Of a stretch of 64,000 nucleotides of DNA, positions 9,064-17,048 are shown in pieces. The notes beneath the pieces are model-generated. The model had not been told where the DNA came from. It was given only the letters and a program-made list of their open reading frames with translations, and did no database searches. This DNA comes from Planctomycetota bacterium (GTDB taxonomy: Bacteria; Planctomycetota; Phycisphaerae; Phycisphaerales; UBA1924): assembly GCA_033763975.1 (NCBI GenBank), contig JANRJM010000009.1, positions 119,906 to 183,905 of the forward strand. The letters run 5' to 3'. Made by a program: the position numbers and the translations under genes. How positions within the stretch are numbered: position 1 is the first letter of the stretch; each line of letters opens with the position of its first letter.

Positions 9064-9659
9064 GCCGCGAACTCCTCCCCCGACCGTTCCCGCAACCGGA
9101 CTAGTGCTCTGCTCAGGGCGGACTTGATCGTCCCGAGCGGTGTGTTGAGTTCTTCCCCGATCTGCCGCAGCGTCTGCCCGCCCAGGTATGCCCTTGTGAC
9201 GACCGTCCGCTGCAGTTCGGGGAGCGCGTCGATACGCTTCATCAGGCTCTGCAGACGCTCGTCCTGATCGATTTTGCTCGGAGATTTCGTCGCTTCCGCC
9301 GCGGGAATCTGCGGCTGGTCGAGGCTGGTCGCCCGGACCCGGGCCCGCGAGCGACGGAGCTTGTCGACCAGGTGCCTGCGGGCGATGAGCATCACCCACG
9401 TCACGAGCGCCGATCGGGACTCGTCGTACCGGCCCGCGGTGCGCCAGAGCCGAACAAAGACCTCCTGCACGGCGTCTTCGGCTTCCATGCGGCTCGGCAG
9501 GGCCTGAATGGCCATGCGAAAGACGAGGGAGCCGAAGCGGTCGTAGAGCTCGGCGATGGCGGCCTCGTCGTTCGAGGCGACAGCGCGCATCAGCACAGTG
9601 TCTGCGCCGGCGTGCTCCGGGCTCTCGCCATCTCCGGGCTGACCTTGGCGTGCCTCCAT
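9060..9659 (-). CDS. ECF RNA polymerase sigma factor
   Basis: 199-aa sigma-70 family factor of the extracytoplasmic-function type. Region 2 is at about residues 30-95 (IAELYDRFGSLVFRMAIQAL, then EDAVQEVFVRLWR and VTWVMLIARRHLVDKLRR). Region 4 is at about 135-190 (ALPELQRTVVTRAYLGGQT, then LRQIGEELNTPLGTIKSALS, the helix-turn-helix that reads the -35 element). Regions 1 and 3 are absent, as expected. It is translationally coupled to its anti-sigma factor. The ATG at 9659 heads the gene, and the divergent 336-bp spacer upstream presumably contains its promoter, often autoregulated in this class. Confidence 0.92.
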   Translation of the reverse strand: MEARQGQPGDGESPEHAGADTVLMRAVASNDEAAIAELYDRFGSLVFRMAIQALPSRMEAEDAVQEVFVRLWRTAGRYDESRSALVTWVMLIARRHLVDKLRRSRARVRATSLDQPQIPAAEATKSPSKIDQDERLQSLMKRIDALPELQRTVVTRAYLGGQTLRQIGEELNTPLGTIKSALSRALVRLRERSGEEFAA

Positions 9660-9936
9660 CTACCAACTCCCGATCCCGCCGAGACTCCAGCGCTCCGGAA
9701 GCGCCGGCGACGGACCGACGCGGTCCGAACACTCAGGCCGCGCCGGGCGTCTATACGTCGTGACGCGGCCAAGGGATGCTTCGCGGTGAGTGTACTTTCA
9801 CCGGCACCCGTACGCCAGCGCAATCGGCGATCTGTACTTCTGTACGAAGACGACCCGAGTTCTACCCGTCCGGAACACAAACGCAAAATCCGGTGATACC
9901 ACCTGAAACTGCTGGGGCGAAGCGACGAGAAAACCC

Positions 9937-9965
9937 TTGCGTGCCCGACCGCCGGCCGATATCGT
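9937..9965 (+). promoter_or_regulatory. Candidate sigma-70-type promoter for the pseudopilin gene
   Basis: TTGCGT (9937-9942) and TATCGT (9960-9965) are separated by exactly 17 bases. The predicted start near 9972 leaves a leader of about 24 bases with a GGAAG ribosome site at 9990-9994. The rest of the divergent spacer 9660-9995 is less GC-rich than its surroundings and shows no other gene or clear repeat; the promoter for the ECF sigma gene should be in its left part but could not be pinned down. Confidence 0.5.
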
Positions 9966-9995
9966 TTAAGGATCAGGCTAGGGGTGTAGGAAGAT

Positions 9996-10793
9996 ATGAA
10001 TGCGACGACCACAGTCCGTGGCTCGCGCGAGAAACTCCTGAGGAGCGGACCGGGGCGGATGCGCGCCGGCTTCAGTCTTCTGGACGTGCTCGTTTCCATG
10101 GCGGTGATCGCCGTCCTGATCAGCATCCTGCTCCCGTCGTTCGCCAAGGTGAACGAGACAGCGCGCCGGGTGGTGTGCCAGTCGAACATCCGCCAGATCG
10201 GCCTGGGCGTGCTGATGTACGCCGACGACTTCCGCGGGTACCTGCCTCCGAGCGTCTTCATCAGTGATGATCCGCGCCAGCGCGGGTCGGACCGTCCGCA
10301 CGAGATGGTGACGGTGCGCCTCCCGACGAGCGAGGATCCGGCGGCCCCGTGGGACGGGCTGGGCGTGCTGTTCCAGACGGGGTATGTGAGCGCGCCCAAG
10401 GTGTTCTACTGCCCGTCGCACTTCGGCGACAGCCCGTATTCCGAGTACGCGAACCTCTGGAACGAGGGGATCGGCGAGATCGTCTGCAACTACCACTACC
10501 GGGGTGGCGGGCCGGCGCGGCCGTCTTCGGGCTCGCAGATGACGACCAAGTTGTTCATGATCGATCCCGCCCGTTCCGCGCTGATCGCGGACGGGATGCG
10601 CGTGCGGACCGACTACAACCACCGGGTGGGCGTCAACTTCTTCCGCGCCGATCTGACGGTGCACTGGTTCAACGACTCGAACCGGGCGCTCGCGGAAGAT
10701 CTGCCCGAGGACAAGAACGATCCCGAGGCGCCGCGCGCGGTCGACCAGGCCTGGACGCGCTTTGACCGGGTGTCTGCCACCGGCCCGGGATGA
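9996..10793 (+). CDS. Type IV pilin-like (pseudopilin) protein
   Basis: 265-aa protein with a prepilin-type N-terminus at about residues 24-48: a short basic leader ending in Gly, then FSLLDVLVSMAVIAVLISIL. The cleavage motif GF(S)LLD has Asp where most pilins have Glu5. The helix runs into FAKVNETARRVVCQSNIRQIG and MYADDFRGYLPP, wording shared by the large planctomycete family of DUF1559-like or type II secretion G-like proteins. The globular part has Cys pairs and an NYHYRGGG segment. Such proteins are usually exported to the envelope; their role is mostly unknown. It has a monocistronic appearance with its own promoter and a GGAAG site. Confidence 0.8.
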   Translation: MNATTTVRGSREKLLRSGPGRMRAGFSLLDVLVSMAVIAVLISILLPSFAKVNETARRVVCQSNIRQIGLGVLMYADDFRGYLPPSVFISDDPRQRGSDRPHEMVTVRLPTSEDPAAPWDGLGVLFQTGYVSAPKVFYCPSHFGDSPYSEYANLWNEGIGEIVCNYHYRGGGPARPSSGSQMTTKLFMIDPARSALIADGMRVRTDYNHRVGVNFFRADLTVHWFNDSNRALAEDLPEDKNDPEAPRAVDQAWTRFDRVSATGPG

Positions 10794-10881
10794 GCCGCCG
10801 GGGAACTGCGTCGATGGGCGATGACCGATCTGGCCTTCGCACGTGCGACCATCGCACGCCGCCGGCAGGTATCATCGGCGC

Positions 10882-11946
10882 ATGAGACTGGCCAAGGTGC
10901 TCGGGTCGATCGCGTGCGTGTGCGTCGCGTCGGCGTGCGTCCGTGCGCAGCTCACGCCGGATCGCACGTACTACGGCGTTGGGCGGCCGATCCCCATGCA
11001 GGTGCACATCCCCGAGGGGCTGGCGGGGTCTGAGGCGTACGTCGAGCTGCACGATGCGCGGAGCGTGCACCGCGATCCGGCGGACGTGGTGGAGCGGCCC
11101 GCGCCGGTGCGCAGCGCGGTGGAGGCGGGCCCGGTGAACCTGGCGGTGCTGTTCCCGTCGATCTGGGGCGACCCGGGCGCGCCGGTGCGGTATGCGCAGT
11201 TGGTGGTGGGGGACGTGCCGGTGGGGTCGTCGGTGGTGGTGGCGCCGATGCGCAGCCCGAGGCGCGCGATGCTGTACAGCCGCGCGGATGGGAAGGCGTA
11301 CTACGTGGACCCGGTGACGGGGCGCGAGACGTTCGAGCCGCGGGCGGGGGAGATCGTGTACACGCCCGACCCGCCGGCGTTCACGGGCGTGTGCGCGTGG
11401 GTGGATCGGCACGTGGTGTTCGAGACATCGCTGGGAACGATCGAGTTCCGGCTGCGTCCCGACGAAGCGCCGAACACGGTGCAGAACTTCATGCGCCTGG
11501 TGGAGGGCGGGTTCTACACCGACGTGGTCTTTCATCGCGTGGTGCCGCGGACGCGGACGGGCGAGCCGTTCGTCGTGCAGGTGGGCGATCCGACGGGCGA
11601 GGGCTCGGGGACGCCCGGGTACGCGATCGACCTGGAGGCGTCGGGGCTGCGTCACGAGTTCGGGGTGCTGTCGATGGCGCGTGACGCGGACCCGAACACG
11701 AACGGGTCGCAGGTGTTCGTGTGCCTGAGCCGCGCGGGCACGGCGAGGCTGGACGGGCAGTACACGGCGTTCGGGCGGGCGGTGTGGGGAGCGGACACGA
11801 TCCTGGCGCTGGCGGCGACGCCCGTGAAGGGCGATCGGCCGATCGACCCGCCGGTGCTGCGGGGCGCGCGGCTGATCGACGCGCCGCCGATCGGGCGGCT
11901 GCCGGCGTGGGCGGAGCGCCCCGCGGACGCGCCCGAGGCGCGGTGA
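10882..11946 (+). CDS. Secreted cyclophilin-type peptidylprolyl isomerase
   Basis: 354-aa periplasmic protein. The signal peptide is at residues about 1-22 (LGSIACVCVASACVRAQ). Residues about 25-170 form a lineage-specific N-terminal beta-rich region with no named family. The C-terminal half (about 175-340) is a cyclophilin: VFETSLGTIEFRLRPDEAPN, TVQNFMRLVEGGFYTDVVFH, VQVGDPTGEGSGTPGY, then FGVLSMARDADPNTNGSQVF. The catalytic Arg is replaced by a VFHRVVP context that keeps the Arg. The family speeds cis-trans isomerisation of X-Pro bonds in folding proteins. The ATG at 10882 was chosen over upstream codons because the signal peptide begins there. Confidence 0.87.
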   Translation: MRLAKVLGSIACVCVASACVRAQLTPDRTYYGVGRPIPMQVHIPEGLAGSEAYVELHDARSVHRDPADVVERPAPVRSAVEAGPVNLAVLFPSIWGDPGAPVRYAQLVVGDVPVGSSVVVAPMRSPRRAMLYSRADGKAYYVDPVTGRETFEPRAGEIVYTPDPPAFTGVCAWVDRHVVFETSLGTIEFRLRPDEAPNTVQNFMRLVEGGFYTDVVFHRVVPRTRTGEPFVVQVGDPTGEGSGTPGYAIDLEASGLRHEFGVLSMARDADPNTNGSQVFVCLSRAGTARLDGQYTAFGRAVWGADTILALAATPVKGDRPIDPPVLRGARLIDAPPIGRLPAWAERPADAPEAR

Positions 11947-11963
11947 ATCGGGCGCGGACGCGA

Positions 11964-12962
11964 TCAGAAGTTGAACGACACGCCGACGCGGGCGGCGGGC
12001 GCGATGTCGGTGTCGATGTCGGCGAGTTCGTTGCCGTTGGCGTCGTCGAGGGTGTAGTTGCGGTAGACGAACGCGCCGGCCTCGGCGACGAGGGTGATCT
12101 GCGGCGTGATGTTCCAGCGGGCGGCGACGAGCACGGGCACGCCCAGCTCGCTGCCGACGCCGTCGGGCACGGGGCCGTCGTCCTCGAGGCGGAACTCGCG
12201 CCCGCGGATGCCCGCGCCCAGGGAGAGTTCAAGGTTGTCGGTGGCCTGGAACGCGAGTGACAGCAGCGCGCCGCGCGAGGCCCCGGTGGTGCGCAGGGTC
12301 CAGCGATCGGCGAACTGCCACTCGATGATGGGGAACGGGATGACGAACGCGCTGTCCTCGAGGCGCGACACGACCGCGACGCCGAGCCCGACGCGGGTGC
12401 GTTCGTTGACGGCGTACGACAGCCCGCCGCGGACGGCGTAGGTGAGCGAATCGCCGAAGGTGGCGCCGATCTCGTACGACGCCTGGGCGCTCCCGCCGAC
12501 GAACAGGCCCCAGCGTTCGCCCAGGCGCGTGCGATACCCCAGCGCGATCTGGTGGTCGAGCACGTCGTCCCAGGGCTCGCTGACGCCCGAGACGAAGCCC
12601 GTGGCGTCGTCGAACGAGTACGCGGAGTACTCGTTCGTGAGCGAGATCGTGAACGCGCGTCCGCCCTCGAGCGGGATCGCGACCTCCATGTCGGCGCGGA
12701 GGCGTGTGACGTCGACGCTGCCCGGGGCCTCGTCGAAGTCGGCGGAGAAGTCGTGCTCGACGTCGAGCTTAAGGGTGGCCTGGATGTCGGGGCGCGGGGA
12801 GGCGTCCTGCGGGGCCGGGTCGTCGGACGCGCGGGCGTCGGAGGCGCGGGCGGGGGCGCCGCCGGTGTCGGCGGGCTGTTCAGGAACGGGCGGCCCGAGC
12901 TGCGCGAGGGCCGCCGGTGGGAGTGCGGCGAGGAACACGAGCGCGGCGGCACGACGAAGCAT
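11964..12962 (-). CDS. Secreted outer-membrane beta-barrel-like protein
   Basis: 332-aa protein with a clear signal peptide (RRAAALVFLAALPPAALAQ). A linker rich in Ala, Pro and Asp covers residues about 20-60. The rest consists of alternating aromatic/charged strands separated by short turns, ending in ARVGVSFNF; a C-terminal Phe is characteristic of outer-membrane barrels. Strand pairs such as HQIALGYRTRLGERWGLFVG and LTYAVRGGLSYAVNERTRVG fit an OMP fold of the DUF6268 kind. No substrate or channel type can be read. It is convergent with the cyclophilin gene (17 bp between stops), and its 5' end is about 130 bp from the tRNA-Ala gene on the other strand. Confidence 0.72.
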   Translation of the reverse strand: MLRRAAALVFLAALPPAALAQLGPPVPEQPADTGGAPARASDARASDDPAPQDASPRPDIQATLKLDVEHDFSADFDEAPGSVDVTRLRADMEVAIPLEGGRAFTISLTNEYSAYSFDDATGFVSGVSEPWDDVLDHQIALGYRTRLGERWGLFVGGSAQASYEIGATFGDSLTYAVRGGLSYAVNERTRVGLGVAVVSRLEDSAFVIPFPIIEWQFADRWTLRTTGASRGALLSLAFQATDNLELSLGAGIRGREFRLEDDGPVPDGVGSELGVPVLVAARWNITPQITLVAEAGAFVYRNYTLDDANGNELADIDTDIAPAARVGVSFNF

Positions 12963-13090
12963 GGGTGTCCTCCAGGCCGGGCGGCGCGCGAGCACCGGCA
13001 CGCGGCGATAGGCCCCGAGTCTACGGCGGCCGCGCGTGCGCGGCGCTGGGGTTCCTACGCTCTTCGCGTCCCGGGACCTCCCGGACGCAC

Positions 13091-13163
13091 GGGGCGGTAG
13101 CTCAGTTGGTAGAGCACATGCTTTGCAAGCATGGGGTCGGGAGTTCGACTCTCCTCCGCTCCA
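13091..13163 (+). tRNA. tRNA-Ala (UGC)
   Basis: 73-nt cloverleaf. The acceptor GGGGCGG (13091-13097) pairs with CCGCTCC (13156-13162) with one G-U pair, and the discriminator is A. The D-arm has TAGCTCAGTTGGTAGAGC. The anticodon stem CATGC/GCATG encloses the loop TTTGCAA with anticodon TGC. The T-arm is GGGAGTTCGACTCTCC. CCA is not encoded. Confidence 0.97.
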
Positions 13164-13225
13164 CTTCACCACCCCCACCGGAAGGCCGGCGGGCACGGAG
13201 CGCGCCCGCGTGAGGGTCGGCATGG

Positions 13226-14308
13226 ATGTCTGACGGACGTTCGCACACCGGGCCGCACCCGGACGCCCACACGCAAGCCGACGCGGGAGCCCCGCCGCCG
13301 TCGGGAAGGCTGCTGGGCGTCGTCACGATCGTCTCGACGCTGGCCGGGTGGACAAGCATCCCGCTGTTCCTGCGGTTTCTGACGAAGGACGTCGACGCGT
13401 GGACCGCCAACGGGTGGCGGTACGGGGTGTCGGCGCTGCTGTGGCTTCCGGTGCTGCTGCTGGGGTGGCGGCGGGGAACGCTGCCGAAGGGCCTGTGGCG
13501 CGCGGCGATGATGCCGAGCATCTGGAACGTGCCCGGGCAGGTGCTGTTCGGGCTGGCGCCGTACTACGTCGAGCCGGGGCTGATGACGTTCAGCATGCGC
13601 CTGCAGATCGTGTTCCTGTTCACGGGTGCGGCGCTGCTGTTTCCGGCCGAGCGCCGGGTGATCCGCTCGCGCTGGTTTCTCATCGGCATTGCGATGGTGC
13701 TGGGGGGCACGCTGGCGACGGTGGCGCTGGAGCCGGGCGGGCTGGGGGGCGGGTCGGGCGTCGGCGTGGCGATGGCGATCGGCGCCGGGCTGTTCTACGC
13801 GTGCTATGCGCTCAGCGTGCGGCGCACCATGATGGGCATCGGCCCGCTGGTGGCGTTCGCGGCGGTGAACCAGCTCACCGGCGTCGCGCTCGTCGCGCTG
13901 ATGCTCGCCTTCGGGCACGATCTCAAGACCGGCGCGTGGGACGCGGGGCTGTCGGCGCTGTCGCTGGGGCCCGGGAAGTTCTGGCTGCTCGTGCTGAGCG
14001 CGATCGTGGGGATCGGGCTGGGGCACACGTTCTACTTCCTGTCGATCAAGCGCCTGGGGCTGGCGGTGTCGACGGCGGTGGTGCAGCTGCAGCCGGTGAC
14101 GGTTTCGCTGGCGTCGTGGGCGATCTTCGCCGAGGCGCTCACGCCCTTGCAGTGGGTGACCGGGCTGCTGGCGCTCAGCGGCGCCGGGGTGGTGCTGGTG
14201 GCGCAGCACCGATTGGCGGCGCGCCCGCCGGCGGGGGCCGGCGCGGCCGCCGTGCAAAATGAAACAGGTCCCGGGCGCGTGCCCGGGACCCGTGACGGTC
14301 AGTCCTGA
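13226..14308 (+). CDS. DMT-superfamily (EamA-type) transporter
   Basis: 360-aa inner-membrane protein with about ten hydrophobic helices in two five-helix halves, as in drug/metabolite transporters of the EamA class. The N-terminal 30 residues are a His/Pro/Gly-rich cytoplasmic extension. The second repeat ends with YFLSIKRLGLAVSTAVVQLQ and LQWVTGLLALSGAGVVLVAQ, matching the family's conserved last helices. The substrate is unknown. ATG at 13226 follows a GAGGG site at 13212-13216. The last 14 codons overlap the hairpin that appears to terminate the opposite-strand PEP-CTERM gene. Confidence 0.8.
   Translation: MSDGRSHTGPHPDAHTQADAGAPPPSGRLLGVVTIVSTLAGWTSIPLFLRFLTKDVDAWTANGWRYGVSALLWLPVLLLGWRRGTLPKGLWRAAMMPSIWNVPGQVLFGLAPYYVEPGLMTFSMRLQIVFLFTGAALLFPAERRVIRSRWFLIGIAMVLGGTLATVALEPGGLGGGSGVGVAMAIGAGLFYACYALSVRRTMMGIGPLVAFAAVNQLTGVALVALMLAFGHDLKTGAWDAGLSALSLGPGKFWLLVLSAIVGIGLGHTFYFLSIKRLGLAVSTAVVQLQPVTVSLASWAIFAEALTPLQWVTGLLALSGAGVVLVAQHRLAARPPAGAGAAAVQNETGPGRVPGTRDGQS
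14267..14290 (-). terminator. Rho-independent-like terminator of the PEP-CTERM gene
   Basis: A perfect 10-bp stem (14267-14276 with 14281-14290, GGTCCCGGGC / GCCCGGGACC) with a 4-base loop. Read on the minus strand it lies 28 bases past the stop at 14318 and is followed by a T-rich run, TGTTTCATTTTG. It sits within the 3' end of the transporter gene on the plus strand. Confidence 0.65.
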
Positions 14309-14317
14309 AACAGAAGA

Positions 14318-15709
14318 TCAGCGACGCCGACGGGCGGCGAACAGCCCGCCCAGGCCCAGCAGGGCGAGGGCGCCCGGCGTGGGGACGGTGACGGACATGA
14401 ACGCCTGGCCAAGCCCGACGCCCGCGCCGTCGACGATGTCGCCGGTGAAGTAGAACGTGTCGCCGGCGAGGAAGCAGTCGTCGTTGTTGAAGATGGAGAT
14501 GAAGGCGTTGTCGTCGAGCAGGCCGTTGCCGTCGAGATCGATGGCGTCGCCCTCGCGGAGGAACGCCCAGGCGGAGCCGTCGGCGCCCTGCCAGACGAGC
14601 ACGGCGTTGCGGCCTTCGTCGGCGTTGTTGGTGACCCCGCCGACGACGCTGTCGCCGGCGTCGTTCGACGCGGCCATGAAGAAGGTCTGGCCAAAGAGCG
14701 TGTCGTCCCAGAGTTCGGTGGCCCCCGGAACGATGGGCGCATCGGTCATGGCGCGCACCGCGTAGGAGCCGGTCGCGTCGCCGAAGATGACCCAGTCGCC
14801 CGAGCCGGTGCCCGTGGTGTTGGACCCGCGGGCCCACCAGGTACCGTCGCCCTGCATGTACGCCTCGTTGATGAGCGACGCGGTGCCGCCGGCGATGCTG
14901 GTGACGCCCTCCTGCACCACGGCCGTGCCGTTCACCGCGAGGAAGTTGTCCTGGGTGGTGGTGGCGAAGTTGGTGTCGCCGTAGACGAGCCAGTTGGTGC
15001 CGTTCGCGGCGACGGAGTAGCCCTGGGTGTCCCAGTCGTTCACCGTGCTCTCGGTCCCGGCGAGCAGACCGCCCGGGATGGTGACGCCCGAGCGTCCGTC
15101 GAGGACGGTGCCGTCCTGGCGGAGCAGGGCGCGGCTCTGGCCGGTGGCGGCGCCGGGGATGCCGGCGGTGCGCCACGACGTGCGGCCGGCGTTGTCGATG
15201 TTCGCGCTGGTGAGGCTCGTGCCGTTGTTCGGCCCGCCCAGCCCGGGCGGGGCGAGGTTGCTGGCGGCGTTGGGGGCGATGGCCAGGGCGGAGCCGACGC
15301 CCTTGACGATCACGTCGTTGAGGGTGCTGGTGGTCGGGCCGTTGTTCGCCGTGAACGCGTAGTCGCCCGAGTCGTTGACCGAGCAGAGCGTGTCGATGGA
15401 CCCGGAACGGATGACGTTGCCGCCGAGGGTGGAGACGCCCTCCTGCGCGCGCGTGGTGCCCGCGGCGCCCATGCCGGTGATCACCAGTTCGTCCGTCGCG
15501 GTGTTGCCGGTGTTGACCGTCGCGGTGATGATCCAGTGCTGCCCGTTCGCCGAGCGGTACGGGCGGTCGAAGGCGGTGAACGTGAGCCCGCCCATGCCCG
15601 GCGCGACGGCCTTGGGCCCGGTCTCGGCGAAGATGGCGCTGGCGATGCCGGCGTGGGCCGACGACGCGAGCCCGCAGGCGGCAACGGTGCTGAGAACAAA
15701 CGTGCGCAT
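14318..15709 (-). CDS. Secreted PEP-CTERM-type sorting-signal protein
   Basis: 463-aa exported protein. The signal peptide is at residues 1-20 (MRTFVLSTVAACGLASSAHA). The body is composed of beta-strand-rich repeats with recurring WxVYGDTN, DTLF, EGV and VNDSG-type phrases, resembling propeller-like blades. The C-terminus is a canonical tripartite sorting tail: VPTPGALALLGLGGLFAARR, that is a P-T-P motif, a hydrophobic helix and an Arg cluster. Exosortases cut such tails after export, so the partial exosortase at 1-741 is a plausible processor. Ligand and function are not known. An EF-hand-like DLDGNGLLDD segment near residue 400 could bind calcium. It is divergent from proB. Confidence 0.85.
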   Translation of the reverse strand: MRTFVLSTVAACGLASSAHAGIASAIFAETGPKAVAPGMGGLTFTAFDRPYRSANGQHWIITATVNTGNTATDELVITGMGAAGTTRAQEGVSTLGGNVIRSGSIDTLCSVNDSGDYAFTANNGPTTSTLNDVIVKGVGSALAIAPNAASNLAPPGLGGPNNGTSLTSANIDNAGRTSWRTAGIPGAATGQSRALLRQDGTVLDGRSGVTIPGGLLAGTESTVNDWDTQGYSVAANGTNWLVYGDTNFATTTQDNFLAVNGTAVVQEGVTSIAGGTASLINEAYMQGDGTWWARGSNTTGTGSGDWVIFGDATGSYAVRAMTDAPIVPGATELWDDTLFGQTFFMAASNDAGDSVVGGVTNNADEGRNAVLVWQGADGSAWAFLREGDAIDLDGNGLLDDNAFISIFNNDDCFLAGDTFYFTGDIVDGAGVGLGQAFMSVTVPTPGALALLGLGGLFAARRRR

Positions 15710-15832
15710 GATCGTCTCTCCCTCCGCGGCGTCGGCCGCGCGATGACCCAACCCCGCGCACTCGGGGCGCGGAGTCCGTGAATGGCGTGGGGGCTCGTCT
15801 CTCTCGATCCCCGTACGCGGGACAGAATACCG

Positions 15833-15861
15833 TTGACTTCGGTCGCGTGTCGAGGGATTTT
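15833..15861 (+). promoter_or_regulatory. Candidate promoter for proB-proA
   Basis: TTGACT (15833-15838) and GATTTT (15856-15861) with a 17-base spacer, about 30 bases ahead of the ATG at 15891, in the divergent spacer 15710-15890. The -35 is close to consensus and the -10 is weak. Confidence 0.4.
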
Positions 15862-15890
15862 CTCGGGTTCGGCCGGAGATCACAGTCGGA

Positions 15891-17048
15891 ATGTGTACGG
15901 GTATGACCAACATGGAACCCGGGAGCGGCGCGGCGGGGCTTGCCGAGGCGCGGCGTGTGGTGGTCAAGGTCGGCAGCGCCGTCATCGCGCCGGGAGGGGT
16001 GCTCGACACGGCCCGTGTCGCGGCGCTGGCGGCCCAGTTGGCGCTCGCGGCGCGGAGCGGGCGCGATGTCGTCGTCGTGTCGTCCGGCGCGGTCGCGAGC
16101 GGGTTTCGCGCGCTGGGGCTGGACGCCATGCCCCGGAGCATCATTCGCAAGCAGGCGGCGGCGGCGGTCGGGCAGCCGCTGCTCATGCGGGCGTGGGATG
16201 ATGCGCTCGGCACGCACGCGGTGCGGAGCGCGCAGGTGCTGCTGACGGCGGACGACCTGGACCATCGCGAGCGCCACCTGAACGCGCGCCGGACGCTGGA
16301 CGTGCTGCTCGACGCGCGGGTGGTTCCGATCATCAACGAGAACGACTCGGTGAGTTTCGAGGAGATCAAGGTGGGGGACAACGACCGCCTCGCGGCGCTG
16401 GTGGCGGCGCTGGTGGGGGCGGACGCGCTCGTCATGCTCTCGGTCGCGCCGGGGTTGTGCGTGCAGGGCGATCCGGCGCGGGTGATCGCGACGGTGGACG
16501 ACATCGCGGCGGCCCGGGCGCACGTGCAGACGGGGACGTCCGGGGTGGGCACCGGCGGCATGGGGACGAAGCTGGACGCGGCGGAGATCGCCACCGAGTG
16601 CGGCGCGCGCGTGGTCATCGCGCCCGGCGCGCTGCCGGACGTGCTCACGCGCCTGCTCGCGGGCGAGGCGATCGGGACGGCGTTCGTGCCCAGCGGGCTG
16701 GCCCGCCGGGCCCGCGACCGCTGGCTCGGGCGGGCCACGCGGGTGCGGGGCACGCTCGTGGTGGACGACGGATGCCGCGACGCGGTGGTCGATCGGCACG
16801 CGAGCATCCTGCCGATCGGCGTGCGGGGGGTGGAGGGCGTGTTCGAGGCGGGGGCGGCGGTGGCGATCCGCACGCAGGGCGGCGAGTTGATCGCGCGCGG
16901 GTTGAGCGCGTACTCGTCGGACGATGCGCGCCGGCTCGTCGGCGTGCGGAGCGATCAGATCGAGTCGGTGCTCGGGTACTGCTATCGCGAGGAGATCGTC
17001 CATCGCGACGATCTGGTGCTCGTACGGGGCAAGAAGGGGACGACATGA
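15891..17048 (+). CDS. proB: Glutamate 5-kinase
   Basis: First enzyme of proline synthesis from glutamate: it phosphorylates the gamma-carboxylate using ATP. 385 aa, cytoplasmic. The amino-acid kinase domain is at about residues 20-275 (VVVKVGSAVIAPGG, VVVVSSGAVASGF, PIINENDSVSFEEIKVGDND, GTGGMGTKLDAAEIA). A PUA domain follows at about 290-375 (GTLVVDDGCRDAVV, ending VLGYCYREEIVHRDDLVLV). The start could be ATG at 15891, 15903 or 15912; conserved sequence begins after all three. The stop overlaps proA as ATGA, giving a two-gene proline operon. Confidence 0.95.
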   Translation: MCTGMTNMEPGSGAAGLAEARRVVVKVGSAVIAPGGVLDTARVAALAAQLALAARSGRDVVVVSSGAVASGFRALGLDAMPRSIIRKQAAAAVGQPLLMRAWDDALGTHAVRSAQVLLTADDLDHRERHLNARRTLDVLLDARVVPIINENDSVSFEEIKVGDNDRLAALVAALVGADALVMLSVAPGLCVQGDPARVIATVDDIAAARAHVQTGTSGVGTGGMGTKLDAAEIATECGARVVIAPGALPDVLTRLLAGEAIGTAFVPSGLARRARDRWLGRATRVRGTLVVDDGCRDAVVDRHASILPIGVRGVEGVFEAGAAVAIRTQGGELIARGLSAYSSDDARRLVGVRSDQIESVLGYCYREEIVHRDDLVLVRGKKGTT

